Origin: Rostrohypoxylon terebratum
Taxonomy: Eukaryota > Ascomycota > Sordariomycetes > Xylariales > Hypoxylaceae
Length of the DNA: 64,000 nt
Direction of reading: 5' to 3'
NCBI GenBank assembly: GCA_022497145.1
Contig: MU385884.1
Location: forward strand, 1 to 64,000
The notes under the pieces: model-generated
What the model was told of the DNA's origin: nothing
The model's database searches: none
What the model saw: only the letters and a program-made list of their open reading frames with translations
Made by a program: the position numbers and the translations under genes
Shown here: positions 10,513 through 22,962 of the stretch, piece after piece
How the letters are laid out: every line of letters begins with the position of its first letter
Numbering within the stretch: the first letter of the stretch is position 1

Positions 10513-12496
10513 GCAAGTGTCGACTTATGAGTTGATTGTTGATTACCAAGGACCCAGGACCTAGGTCCTAGGTTGTGGTACTTCCAGATTGTCTAAGCGT
10601 CTATTAAATATGCATACTGTCATTATTCTTCTCGACGTTGTCGGTATTATCTCGTAATGCTTCTTCTCTTCTTCCTCTTCCTCTTTTTTTCTTTTTTTTT
10701 TTTTTTCTTTTGAAAAAAAAGAGAGATTTTCTGCTTAGGGACAACCCACCTCGATGGATCCAGGACCCAAGGATTCGAGCAGACAAACCCGGCTTATTAT
10801 GAGATGATTTGCGAGACCTGTCTAGGGTATGGGCCGAGCCGCGTCTCTACCATACCCTAGCTTTACGTGAATCTTTGTTTAATGACTAGCCAAGAACCAA
10901 GAACCAAGAACCAAGAACCGAGAACCAAGAACCGAGCCTGGTAAAGCTCAGGTATTCTGGGGTAAGGGTTGGCAAGAAACTCTTTTTTTTTTTCTTTTTT
11001 TTTTCACTGAATCTTCTTAATCTGAGAAAAGACTTACACAGTAGTTTTTGTGACTATACGTCGGTCTTCCTATATTTATCAGATACCTACAGACTACCTA
11101 GATAGGCAGGTGTCTAAGAAAGAAGCAAATTCCTTTCGAAGTAAGCCGGAGTAGGTGCAGACTGCAGTACCATAATATGTGTCGGATTTAGTAGAATGAT
11201 CGGAGATTATAGTCAAGAGGAGGCTATGATTGGCTCATGGTTTTCATGGCTGGCTTTAATAAGTCCTTGACTGTTGGGAAACTTGGGATACGTTGCATTT
11301 TATTGACATCACTTACTTAAACCATAAAGGAAATGTCAGAGCAATCCCTTGTTAACCACGAGGTTTTCCGACTTTTCCGGGGGTTTGAGATTCTCCCAGT
11401 GCTTTTTTTTTTATTTCATCTCTTTTCAATATCATAAGACTTGAAGTAGACTTGAAGTATTATTCTGTCAGGTCAATTTGTTGTCCGTCTTCTGTCTATT
11501 ATATAATATCGTTTTCTCTATACTCTATATTCTATACTTCATATCTGTATATATAATATATATATATATATCATATATCAAATCCGATTCAATCTTCCAT
11601 CTTCCACGTTGGATATCACCTATGCCCTTGCGCTGCCTTAGCTGTTCACGTACCTGGTAGTTAGTTACCTTGGTCAGCTTGGTGGGAATGGAGGATGGCA
11701 CTGTGAGATCCATACATCCATACATACATCCATACATCTCTGTTCCAACAGTTCCACACGTCCCATACTATGTATGTATGTATGTCTGTTCCCCGAAGGA
11801 TCCCTGAAGTCCACTCCCCCTAACATAAGGACCCTGGCCCCCTAAAAACCACTCACGAGAACTCACAACCATTCATCCACTCATCCACTCAATCCACCCA
11901 TCCACTCATCACCCCTACCCCTGACTGACGGCTCCGGACCCTGGAGGCTTAGCAAGATGGAATTAAGCGCGCCAACCCACTCGAAAGTCCTCCTCCTTCC
12001 CCACCCCACGCGGATTCTCATCAATCAGACCACTCCTCTTTTTTTTCTTCCCTCTCACACTTACATCTAGTACCTCCAGCTGCTACCAGCACCACTACTT
12101 ATGCTACACACCACGCTACAGTACACTATACTGGCCACGCTACACCATACTACTACACTACATCGCACTACATTATTTACATAGTACTTGCTTACACATA
12201 TATACACATACCTTCACGCATACCCATACACGTACACATACACATACACATACCTATACATAGACACAACATACATACATACAGCGCGCTCCAACCTATT
12301 CCCACAGCTCCTTTAATTCCGTCACTTGTCACCCGTCACCCGTCACCCGTCACTGCTGCAGTGCAACTCACAGCCTAGGAACAAAGCTAACATTCGCTGA
12401 GCCCAGCTCCCCCCCGACTCGGGATCATGGGCTCCTTGTTTTCCGACCGCGTGTATATCGGCATACGGTGAAGGTTGGGATACTGACCGGAAACCC
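10513..12496. other. 2-kb intergenic region with simple repeats
   Basis: No gene is supported. It contains T-rich/CT tracts (10660-10720, 10980-11005, 11405-11415), an agaacca repeat (10891-10937), an AT-dinucleotide stretch near 11545-11575, and ACAT/ACAC-rich sequence from about 12100 to 12290. The right end is probably the promoter and leader of the Clr5-domain gene. Confidence 0.45.
10891..10937. repeat. CAAGAAC tandem repeat
   Basis: Six to seven imperfect copies of a 7-mer of type caagaac/cgagaac in a row. Confidence 0.8.
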
Positions 12497-14341
12497 ATGG
12501 GCCTGCACGAGGCGCGAGTAGGGAAGTCGGACGCGATGGGCCGCGAACTCGTCCACTTGATTCGAAACCCGCAGTTGTCGCCCGATTCCGTGGACTCGGT
12601 ATTAAGCCCCAGCGAATATAGACACGATACTTCTCCAGTGCCCTATTCGCTATCATGGACCGACGAGCAGCTTGCGCAGACGCCGGACGATGTCAACTCT
12701 CCAGGTAGTTCGGTCCAGACGCCGCCGACCGCTTCCAATAAGCGCAGCCACCGCAAGAGGACGCACAGCCCTGACGTCTGGGAAATGCACAAGGCCGAGA
12801 TAGCCCGCCTCTATCTAGACGAGAATAAACGTCTCAAGGATGTAATGGAAATCATGGAGAGCCAATGGGGCTTTCGCGCATCGTAAGCTACCACCAATTT
12901 CCCTCAACCTCGTCCTCGTCCTCATCCCGGGCCCTCCCTCTCTCACACTTCTCTCTCAAAACATAATACCCCCCTCTCCTCCCTGTTGTTTGTCTCTCTT
13001 CCGCCTGTTAACTAAGTCGACGTTTAAAGCCAAAAGATGTACAAGACGAAGCTCACCCAATGGAAATTCTTCAAGAACAATCGCCAAGCTGACGTAGCGA
13101 ACTTGCTTTACTTACAGCGTCACCGGCTGGCTATCGGCAAGGAGAGTACTTTTCGTAGGAATGGTAAGCCGATCGATGTGGAGGCGTATATGAGGAGGAG
13201 AGGGATCAGCGCCTTCGACCTTGTCGAGGTGGCGGACTCTGGCGATCTGCCGCCGACTGTCAGATGTCGCACTCCGCCTTCTGTTCCCAAGATATTAGAT
13301 CCCCCGGACGACCTTCGTCTCAAGGAGAGGTTCTTCCAGTGGACGTCTCAAAAATTTGTGAAACCTCGGCCGATAGAATCAGGATACCTGAAGAGACTCG
13401 ACTCTCACCACGCGAGCAAGGCTTTACACTCCGTCCAGCTACTGACCCACGGCTGTTGGCTATTCTCAACCGGTCGAAATCAAGAGGGTGGGAACTTTTG
13501 CCGAGGAGCCTTCGCTCTCCTCCATCACGTCCTCGAGACGTCCGCCTTTCTGTCCTTCTTCGAGATGATGATGGCCATCCGACGGTATCCTCATGCCGAA
13601 ATTATCAAGGAGCTCTGGAGCTATCTATCGCGCTACGCTGCCGCGATCGACGGGGTGAACCAGCCGTTGCATCGCGTATTGGCATCCTTTTCCAACTTTT
13701 CGCAGCAGCATGGCTTGGTGCACAACATCGATATTTTGGACTGGGCGTTGCAGTGGGCCTCGGGCAGGTTCAACAGTTCATTCGACGGCAAGGCGTTTGA
13801 TTATACTATGCTCAAACCGTGGGATCTCGTGCCCGTAGGAGATTCGTATCATCGATATTACTTATGTCTCAACCACTGGGAAGTCGAGTCCATACCGACC
13901 GTGACCATACCGAGCCTAGACGTGTACGAAGACCCTTCGAACTTACGGGCCGACTTGCTGCTTATCTTCGGCAACCAGAGTAACTGGTGTGACGACAGGA
14001 TCCCCAAGGTCGCGTTGAAAGTACTAGAGCAGAATAGATCATCTCCCAAACCCTCTGATTATCTCGAGTTCGTCTGCCTGTACTCTACGGCCCAACACAG
14101 TAAGGTGCGAGCTCTCGACGAGGACCCTACTACAAGCATCGACCACAAGCTGGCCAGAGAATACCTACAACTGGCCGCGGATCTTCAAAAACGGGCTTGG
14201 CCTCCAGGAAAGAATTATTATGAGACACTGACGCTTCTCGAGAGCTGGTACCGGGAGGCAGGCGATGACGAATCCGCAAATGACACGCGAAGAAGACGTG
14301 ACCAGGATTGCGTGGACGTATTAACAACGCTATCCAAGTGA
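12497..14341 (+). CDS. Clr5-domain protein
   Basis: Two exons, 12497-12882 and 13030-14341, encode 565 residues. The intron (147 nt, GTAAGC donor, AAAG acceptor) splits the Clr5 domain, and the join gives WGFRASQKMYKTKLTQW, the expected continuation. The domain begins with EMHKAEIARLYLDENKRLKDV near residue 95. In fission yeast, Clr5 contributes to silencing; in filamentous fungi the domain sits at the N-terminus of many proteins of unknown role, often with repeats behind it. Residues 1-90 are Ser/Pro-rich and probably disordered. Residues 230-560 are helical with no motif I can name. A putative nuclear DNA- or chromatin-associated protein. Choosing the nearer acceptor beside the downstream ATG would break the frame, so 13030 is preferred. 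Confidence 0.85.
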
Positions 14342-15727
14342 TGGAAAATTAATTATAATCAAGATGAACAATGATGTAAAAAGAAAGAAAGAAAAAAAAA
14401 TATCCCAACCCCAGGGTCATGTGGCGTTTCTCAGGTTATATAGGTATGGATATTAACGGGATAAGTAGTTGTGTGGTGTTATTATTGCTCGACGTTCGAA
14501 AAGTCGGCCGGGAACGATGCCGGGGATGGAGGCATTGTATAAGGGTTCTGCGCGATGTCTATGGTATACAGTACCTAATTATGTCTTTATTCATGCTCGA
14601 TGCAGTATCATCGAGCACAAACACGATAACTAAATTAATAAATATGATGCTCATGCTATCTTCTACCTCCTACCTCCTACAGTTTAGCCATTCAACCTTG
14701 GTAGTTCTAGGTAGTTCTAGGTAGTGGTACACATTGTGAGGAATTAGATAGCTAACTTGGTACCCGAGTCGATATAAGACAAGACAAGCCAGCCTGGTAT
14801 CAACTAAGGACTAGGTCGTCTCTACGCCTCAACCCACGCATATACTGGGTCGAGATCTACAATGAAATTCCGAATATACTCACTAGGTATCACTTAGAGG
14901 GAGTGAACGGTCTGAGGGGAGCGTTGGGTACCCCATCGGGTGCCTAGATAATAATCAACGTTGGAGATCACATACCGCTTACTTGCTAGGTAGGTAAAGT
15001 CTCGACTTGATCCATTGGTAAACGAGTCGGTTTGCGAATGTGGAATTGTACCAGGTACCTTGACTCTCTGACAGGGAGGTACATACTGGATAGTTATAAG
15101 TTATAACGAGTTAGTTATAACTATTAGGCACCTAGGTCCTAGGTAAGAGATGAGCTAGTGGCGGCACGTATGGATGTATGGATCATCCGTATGGATGGAT
15201 ATTGTATCGCATACGGCAGCGACAGGACGAAGTGTAAGCCCTATGGATATCTCTTCACCATTGTACCTACATAGCACCCATGGATTGTGGCTGTGAGATC
15301 CGGCTGCCGGGGAAGCGTGTACGGTATACGGTATGCGTAGATCCTCCAAAATTCATTCGTGGGAGATCGTCATAATGCGTACCAAAATAGAAAAAAAATT
15401 ACTTCTTACTCAACCAATACTTCGTCTGATTGGATCTCCGTATTGGTGGTAAACCATGTCTCTGATTTGGGAAAACAAGGGACGTGCTGATGACAGGCTG
15501 AACGGCGAGGTGAAAATGTGGTGCAAGCGTCAGCATACATCGCTTTCAGAATTAGGTAGGTATATAAGGGCCTGCAGTCCTCGATATAATTCGGCTTCTG
15601 TTCCGAGTACACTGTAGGTAGGGAAGACTACTTGGTATGCTAACTCCCAAGATACCTACAAGATACTACCTAGGTCCTAGATACTCTTAATACCTCGATA
15701 CCTCGATACCCCTGATATTGCACCAAA
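14342..15727. other. 1.4-kb intergenic region
   Basis: No gene is seen. It includes an A-rich stretch just after the Clr5 gene (14376-14400), a ggtagttcta repeat near 14699-14722, a run of ttataa/gttataac units near 15093-15122, and several CCTAGG palindromes. The leader of the esterase gene, with gatacctc repeats at 15687-15715, is at the right end. Confidence 0.45.
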
Positions 15728-16784
15728 ATGAGTCTGTTCTCGGCCGTTTCTTCTTGTCTTGCCCTGGCCTCACTCGCCAGCTCGCTCGAGCTTCCCAATT
15801 TATCCGAGAGAGCGACCGGCTGTGGCAAGGCACCGCTCTTTACGCCTGGCGATTTTAAGAACCTAACAACCACGAATGGTCGCGAGTATCGGGTCTGGCT
15901 ACCAGCGAGTTACGACTCAAGCAAGGCGACGCCTCTCATCCTAAGCTACCACGGCGCCAACAGAGATATATCTCACCAAGTGGCATTAGACGAATTAACT
16001 CATCCGCGCTTTAATAAGGACCATATCGTGGTTTACCTACAAGGATTGGCGGTTAGTATCTTATTGCCCAGTACCAGTACCTGATACCTAGCAGTATCAT
16101 GACATGACCTCTCCGTGCTGACACTTCTGGAAGGCCGATGGATCCACCCGCACGAGATGGGAGGGAGCACCGGACTGCAACTCGAACGACATCCAGTTCA
16201 CGAGCGAGGTTCTCGATGCCATGAGCGGGAGCTTTTGCGTGGACGAGAAGCGAGTGTACGCGACGGGCAAGTCGCAGGGAGGCGGGTTTGTGGGGCGCTT
16301 GGCGTGCGATTCCGGCTTGTCGACCCGAATCGCGGCCTTCGCGCCTGTTTCGGGAGCGTATTACATCAAGGAGATCGACAAGAAGTCGGACTGTCATCCG
16401 GATACAGTGAAAGTGCCCTGCAACGCCGCTCGTGCCAAGATCCCGATACTGGCATTCCACGGAGGCGCCGACACGACGATAGAGTATCACGGGGCTTTCA
16501 GATCGAACGCTTGTCTGCCAGACGTCGGCTCCTGGGCGCGGCAGTGGGCGCTGATGGACGGCCTGTGCGGTACGCCGGTCAACTCGACGATAGCCAAGTC
16601 AGATGACGGTGTGAATATGAGCTATGGGAAGGACGGGTTGGTCACTCTCGTGTACGATGGTGATAACATCGGGCATGATTGGCCGTCGACGGCAAAGAAC
16701 GAGGACAATGGCGGAGTTAGACTGGCTGCTTTCAACGCCAGCGCGCGCATTATGGATTTCTTCCGAGGCCACGAACTGCCTTAG
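15728..16784 (+). CDS. secreted feruloyl esterase / LpqC-like hydrolase
   Basis: Two exons, 15728-16051 and 16134-16784, give 324 residues. An N-terminal signal peptide (about residues 1-20, hydrophobic with Ala/Ser/Leu) targets it for secretion. It is an alpha/beta hydrolase of the CE1-like group that includes fungal feruloyl esterases and polyhydroxybutyrate-depolymerase-like LpqC. Visible landmarks are LSYHGAN (oxyanion region), the nucleophile elbow GKSQGGG with Ser155, FHGGADTTIEYHG with Asp221, and GHDWPS with His289, a complete catalytic triad. Paired cysteines suggest disulfides. The probable role is cleaving ferulate esters from plant cell-wall arabinoxylan. The intron has a GTTAGT donor and a GCTGAC branch; without it the frame stops at 16084. 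Exact substrate cannot be told from sequence. Confidence 0.9.
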
Positions 16785-18112
16785 CTTCTCTGACTCTTGT
16801 CTTTTCTGTCATTTCTTCTGCCTTCTCTGCCTTCTCTGTCTGCTCTGTCTTGTATGATTCTGTAACCGGTAGACTTCCAAGGTAAGAAGAGAATGACAAC
16901 AGCTGCTAGGTGGTGCGAACCCCAGCGGTCAACCTGGATGGGATTGGGATAGCAGGATATACGAAGTACCTAGGTAGTATGTAGGTAGTAGTATGTAGGT
17001 AGTAATTGTAGGATATAGTATGATCCTATTAATCTTATGCGATAGGTAGGTATTAGGTAAGATTCGAAATCCCGATTATCTTACCACTAGGTATTACATA
17101 GTAGGTAGGTAAGGTTTTCCAGGCCACTGCAGGTACTAGGTACCTAGTACTAGATACCTAAGTACTTACATACAATCGCCTTCACCGCCTTCTTGCCCAA
17201 GTTTTGAACCAATCAAAGTCGAAGCATTGCGTTCAGCATCTACTAAAACCTTTCCAGGTTAGCAACTGCCTAATTCCGCTAACCCCTCTGGTAGTTTATG
17301 TACCTATTATTAGTGCTGGTAGCCCTACATACACTGTAATACTTAATACACGGTACTTGTACTGTGCATCCGCCTCCAGGGCTATCGATTAGGGATAGTG
17401 AAAGAAGTGGAATAACCCTGTAAAGAGGAACCTTGGAACCCCTCCTATCAGTTTTGCCCCTCGTTAGATGGGAAAAGTCTAAAGAGAAAAAAAAAGTTTT
17501 TGCCTGTAGAATTTTTTTTTCCCTTTTCTTACCCAAGATTGTGTGTATCTCCATAAAATCTCAACCATAGACTCCTCTCCCCTCAACACAAACTTCTACC
17601 TCATCTTCCTTTTTTTCTTTACTCGATAAATTTCTCCCTCCTTTCAGTTCTTTTCTTCGCTTTCCCTTTTCTACCTGTGAAGACTGATATCTGAGTTTTT
17701 CCTGACTTAGATTCTCTTCTCGCGTGGATCAGAAAGATACCTTTGCTCTTTGCCACGGATTGGCTTAGACCAAAGAGAGAGGGGGGCAAAAAAAAATAGA
17801 CAAGACGAGTCACGATAGAGTAGATTGTCTGATCTTAAATCATCAGAAAAATCCACGGGCTCTGGGAGTAATACAAGGCGTCATTTTTGATAGATTTCAG
17901 CATCTGTCTAAATACCACTCCAAACCTTCCGATTCACTCGATCACTCGATCGCATACGCCGACCGACGAAGATAATCACGACTTCTACCTCTATTTCTTA
18001 CCTCTACTTCTACTTAGAAACATCAGAGCTTCGACAAAGCTCGACCAAACACGTATTCCCAACACAACACAACTTCATCCTCCCGAACCAATCCACCAAT
18101 ACACCATCCACC
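16785..18112. other. 1.3-kb intergenic region upstream of EF3
   Basis: The first part has many AGGTAGTA/TACCTAGGTA units (16965-17170). From about 17555 the DNA becomes strongly pyrimidine-rich and then runs into a C/A-rich leader directly before the EF3 start. No coding sequence is seen. Confidence 0.5.
17560..18112 (+). promoter_or_regulatory. presumed promoter and CT-rich leader of EF3
   Basis: Several long pyrimidine tracts (for example 17570-17650) and a C/A-rich final 100 bases (ccaatccaccaatacacc type) precede the ATG. CT-rich promoters and leaders of this kind are typical of strongly expressed fungal translation genes. Exact transcription starts cannot be read from sequence. Confidence 0.4.
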
Positions 18113-21100
18113 ATGTCGACAGCACAGGAGAATGCCCAGTCCGTCAAGATCTTGGATGATCTGATGCAAAAGCTCACCCTTTCTAAGGATGCAGCTGCTG
18201 TTAAGGACGCTTCCCATTCCTTGGCCTCTTTTATCAACGGTCGCATCGAAGACCAGGAGGCTCCTACGAGGTGAGTTTTTATCTAACTTCCCTTCCCTTC
18301 CCTTTCCTTCCCCCCCTTCGCTTCCCTACCTTTTCCCCTTCCTCTTTGATAATGTTTTGTAAATGTTCTTTATTGTTATAGATCCCGACTATTGTTTTTT
18401 CTACACTTCTTCCCTTCCACTACCTCTAACATGATAAAACTCTGCTTTTCTTGGACTACTCTGCTGGTTTGATCCGATCCCTATAATTTCCTATGATTTC
18501 CCCATGATTTCCCAATGACTGTCAAATTTTCATATTTTATACCTGTAACCACTAGTCAGAAAACTGCTCCTGTACCTAGGCCCTATCCTAGGACCAAACT
18601 CCCCGCACCTACATAACTAAACCTGGGTCCTGACTAAACACACGTGCTCGTGTTATTCCTTGACATTGGCGCCTGTTCGCTTCTCTTCCATTTAGCTCCT
18701 ACATCCCACATGACACATATGACACACATGAAATACCCAATCATCTGCAATATGCGTACGCTCGTGCCTCGCTATTCATCTATTCATCTCAGTTAGGAAT
18801 ATATACTAATCATACATTGATACGATAGAACTGTCGAGGCTTTGAAGAAACAGCTAGCCAACAAGAAGGATGCTACAGCCCGTGAAAAGGCTGCGAATGC
18901 CATCCAAGCAATCGCGCAACACTCGGAGATCGCCCCCAACGTAGAACCTTACCTGGTTCTTCTGTTGCCCCTGACCCTGGCCGCCATCGGCGACAAGATC
19001 ACTTCCGTCAAGAATGCTGCCATCGCGGCGACAACCGCCATCGTCGAGGCTATCAACCCGAACGCCGTCAAGGCAATTTTACCTGCCATTGTCAAATCGA
19101 TCTTGGAGGCCCAAAAATGGCCCGAGAAGATCACGGCTCTTGAGTGCATCGACATCCTGGTCAGGACAGCACCTGCCCAGCTGGCATACCGTGTTCCTGA
19201 GCTTATCCCTGTCGTCTCCGAGTCTATGTGGGACACCAAGAAGGAAGTCAAGGAGCGTGCCTACAAGACGATGGAGAAGATCTGCGAGTTGATTGTCAAC
19301 AGAGATATCGAGCGATTCATTCCTGAACTTATCAAGTGTATCGCCAAGCCGGAAAATGTGCCCGAGACTGTTCACTTGTTAGGTGCCACCACCTTCGTCA
19401 CCGAAGTTCAGGAGCCTACCCTTGCCTTGATGGTTCCTCTACTCGACCGTGGTCTCGCCGAGCGAGACACTGCTATCAAGCGAAAGGCAGCTGTCATCGT
19501 CGACAACATGTGCAAGCTTGTCGATGACCCCAACATCGTTGCTCCTTTCTTGCCTAAGATGATGCCGGGTCTACAAAAGAACTTTGACAACTTGGCTGAT
19601 CCCGAAGCCCGTGAGAAGACCAAGCAGGCTCTCGACACTCTCATCCGCGTTGGTAACATCAAGGATGGCAAGATTCCCGAGGTCCGTCACGACGGTGACG
19701 TCGCTACTGTTCTCGCCCATCTCACGGCTATAATCCCTAGTAAGCACGCCAAGACGGCGGAGAAGCTGACTCCTGTTATGGAGTACATTTCTGCCATCGG
19801 TGGACAGCTTGTCGATGAGAAAGAGACCGAGCCATCTACTTGGGCTACTGCTGTAAAGCCGTTTGTCACTGTTGTCGTGGGCGATGTCGATGCCGAGAAG
19901 GTCGTCGAAGGTCTCCGTAAGCGCGCGTCTCCTGGGGTTGAGGATGAGGCAGAGCAAGAGGTCGAGGATGATGATGGCGAAGATCTCTGCGACTGCACAT
20001 TCTCCCTCGCGTACGGTGCCAAGATTCTGCTTAACCAGACTCATCTCCGACTTAAGCGCGGTCGCCGTTATGGTCTCTGTGGTCCTAACGGATCTGGTAA
20101 ATCTACACTCATGCGTGCCATCAACAACGAGCAAGTGGAAGGTTTCCCCAAGCAAAGCGAGGTCAAGACTGTCTTTGTCGAGCACGACCTGGACTCTGCT
20201 GATACCGAAATGACCACTATTGACTGGACCATGAAGAAGCTTGCCGAGGCCGGCGTCACCACTAGTCAAGCCGATGTCGAGAAGCGTCTGGAGGAGTTTG
20301 GTTTCACTCCGGCAATGACTTCAGGTGAAATTACCGCCCTCTCTGGTGGTTGGAAAATGAAGTTGGCCTTGTGCCGTGCCGTCTTTGAAGCGCCTGATAT
20401 CCTGCTACTGGACGAGCCTACCAACCATCTGGATGTGAAGAACGTCAAGTGGCTTGAGGATTACTTGATCAACTCTCCTTGTACTTCCATCATAGTCTCT
20501 CATGACAGCGGATTCCTCGACAACGTTACGCAGTATATCATCCACTACGAGAGATTTAAGCTGAAGAAATACAAGGGTAATCTAAAGGAGTTCGTCCGCA
20601 AGAACCCACATGCCAAGTCTTACTACGAACTCGGAGAATCTGAGATCGAATTCTCCTTCCCAGAGCCCGGTTTCCTCGAGGGTGTCAAGACGAAAGCCAA
20701 GGCCATCTTGCGTGCTACCAAGATGAGCTTCCAGTACCCCGGCACGCCCAAGCCCCAGCTTACCGATATCACCTTCCAGTGCTCTCTCGGCTCTCGAATT
20801 GCTGTCATCGGCCCCAATGGTGCCGGCAAGTCCACGCTTATTAATGTCCTCACTGGAGAGCTCATCCCGACTGGTGGTGAGATTTACCAGCACGAGAACA
20901 TCCGTATCGCTTACATTAAGCAACATGCCTTCGCTCACATCGACAACCATCTCGACAAGACACCCTCCGAGTACATCCAGTGGCGATTCCAGACTGGCGA
21001 GGACCGTGAGACAATGGATCGTGCGAACAAGATCATCACTGAGGAGGATGAGAAGGCTATGGACAAGATCTTCAAGGTTGACGGCTCCCAGCGCCGTGTT

Positions 21101-21897
21101 ATCGGCATTAACAGCCGTAGAAAGTTCAAGAACAGCTACGAGTACGAATGCTCGTTCGCGCTTGGTGAGAATGTAGGCATGAAGAATGAACGTTGGGTCC
21201 CGATGATGACGGCCGACAATGCCTGGCTTCCCCGAACCGAACTTCTTGCCTCCCACCAGAAAATGGTCGCCGAAGTCGACATGAAGGAAGCTCTTGCCTC
21301 GGGCCAGTTCCGTGCGCTAGTCCGAAAGGAGATCGAGTCTCATTGTGCCAACTTCGGCCTCGATGCCGAGCTCGTCTCCCACTCGCGGATGCGTGGTCTC
21401 TCGGGCGGTCAGCGTGTCAAGGTTGTGCTTGCCGCTTGCTCGTGGCAGAAACCCCACTTGATTGTCTTGGACGAGCCTACCAACTATCTCGACCGTGACT
21501 CTCTTGGCGCCCTGTCCAAGGCGCTCAAGAAGTTTGAGGGTGGTGTCATCATCATCACACACAGCGCCGAGTTCACAAAGGATTTGACTGAGGAGGTCTG
21601 GGCTGTCATGGACGGTAAGATGACGCCATCCGGCCACAACTGGGTGCAGGGCCAAGGTTCCGGACCTAGGCTGAAGCAGGAAGATGACGACGAGGAGAAG
21701 TTCGATGCCATGGGAAATAAGATTGTGACCACGAAAAAGAAGGCCAAGCTGACTAGCTCCGAAGCCAGGAAGAAGAAGAAGGGTAAGCTACAAGTCGCAA
21801 ACAAACTATCTGTCGTGATCTATCAACTGACACAATCACAGAGCGCATGGCCCGCCGAAAGCGCGGCGAGGAGGTCTTTTCTGACGAGGATGATTAG
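18113..21897 (+). CDS. TEF3: translation elongation factor 3 (EF-3)
   Basis: A fungus-specific ABC-F type ATPase that binds the ribosome and promotes E-site tRNA release during elongation. Three exons: 18113-18270, 18829-21782 and 21842-21897, giving 1055 residues, the usual EF3 length. HEAT repeats fill about residues 1-320. ABC1 has Walker A GPNGSGKST, signature LSGG and Walker B LLLDEPTNHLD. ABC2 has GPNGAGKST, LSGGQRVKVVLA and LDEPTNYLD, with the chromodomain-like insertion between them. The tail is Lys-rich and ends FSDEDD. The first intron is long for this genome (558 nt) and has a TACTAAT branch. The last intron (59 nt) is essential: reading through it replaces the normal acidic end with about 50 unrelated residues to a stop at 21940. 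The start at 18113 gives the conserved N-terminus with STAQEN and VKILDDLMQKL. Confidence 0.96.
18271..18828 (+). other. long first intron of EF3 (558 nt)
   Basis: Donor GTGAGT, branch-like TACTAAT about 20 bases before the TAG acceptor. It splits an Arg codon (AG|A). Most other introns here are 50-150 nt, so its length stands out. It contains three copies of an atgatttcc-type unit near 18490-18515 and a CCTAGG palindrome. Confidence 0.85.
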
Positions 21898-22962
21898 ACA
21901 AGTGGTTCCTATACTTGGCACTACTAATTCTTGTGACTAAAGTCCGAGGGACGAAAATACATTATTCCATTTGTTTAGCGAACTTAGAAAAGTTCGGGTT
22001 CGCAGGTTAGGCATTGATTCCGTATTTCTTGCGCGCCAAGGGTTGCGCACTCCCCAACGCGGCCATTACAGGAGACTGCGCTCTGCAGTCGAGCAGAACG
22101 AAGAAGTAGGAAAGGCAGATCGATCCCCGTGGTTTAGAGGTCTGGGGCTGTCGGCCTTTCGAATTCTTGGCTGGGGGGATACCATTGATAGGCACATAGA
22201 TCAACGAATAGATTTGATATACGACAACGTGCCAGCAGTTATCTAAAAGTGCACGCGATATAAGTAAGTCCTGGGTTCGTTGGATTATTGAAGTAACTAC
22301 TACCTAGCTGTATGTGACGAGTCACGTTTCTTCGAAATTCTTGACAGCCATGTCAAGACACCAGTTACCTTGTAGTCTATAAATAAATGCCGTGACATAC
22401 CGAGCAAGCAATGCTACAGAATTATTTCAGGTTCATTATTAGAACTAGCTATAGTCTATTATCCAGTCGCTTCCGGCCTTCCTCATCCGCGCCTTTTCTA
22501 AAATTCATTGTATTGTATTCTCTCTGTCGCTGATCTACCTACCTACCTACCCAATGAACATACAATAGATTCTTCCAAACTTCGAATCCGGCTCCACATT
22601 TCAATGCTCTGGCTCTGATATCTTTGTCGTGTACACGTTAGCGCTTCGAGTAGAATTTCCGAGAGCGGTGATGCTCGTAGTTTGACAACAAAGAATATGT
22701 CTCACAATCTATCCAGATAGATGCAGATAGAAGCCATCTCAATTGAGATGCCCCGTATCAATTTTGGCAAAACCATCACCTCGAGACTAATTTTGGGAAA
22801 ATAAGAGTAGAAAAAAAAGGGAATAGAGGAAACAAGAACAATAATCCAGGCGACGGCGGTAGATGGTAGACGGTAGATAACATTGTTGTAAGTTTACTAC
22901 ATCTCGTCAAAGAAAACCTCGGCCGAAGAAAAACTATCCCGCAACGGGTGCCATAAGCGACG
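21898..22962. other. 1.1-kb intergenic region
   Basis: Presumably holds the EF3 3' UTR and the promoter of the next gene. No frame with protein-like features is seen. A TACCTACC run lies near 22535-22553. Confidence 0.45.

Noticed and set aside
21898..21940. Extension of EF3 to the stop at 21940 by reading through the last intron
   Set aside because: Splicing 21783-21841 gives the conserved ERMARRKRGEEVFSDEDD end; read-through does not.
21971..22246. 91-codon frame downstream of EF3
   Set aside because: Lies in the probable 3' UTR with no features supporting a gene.
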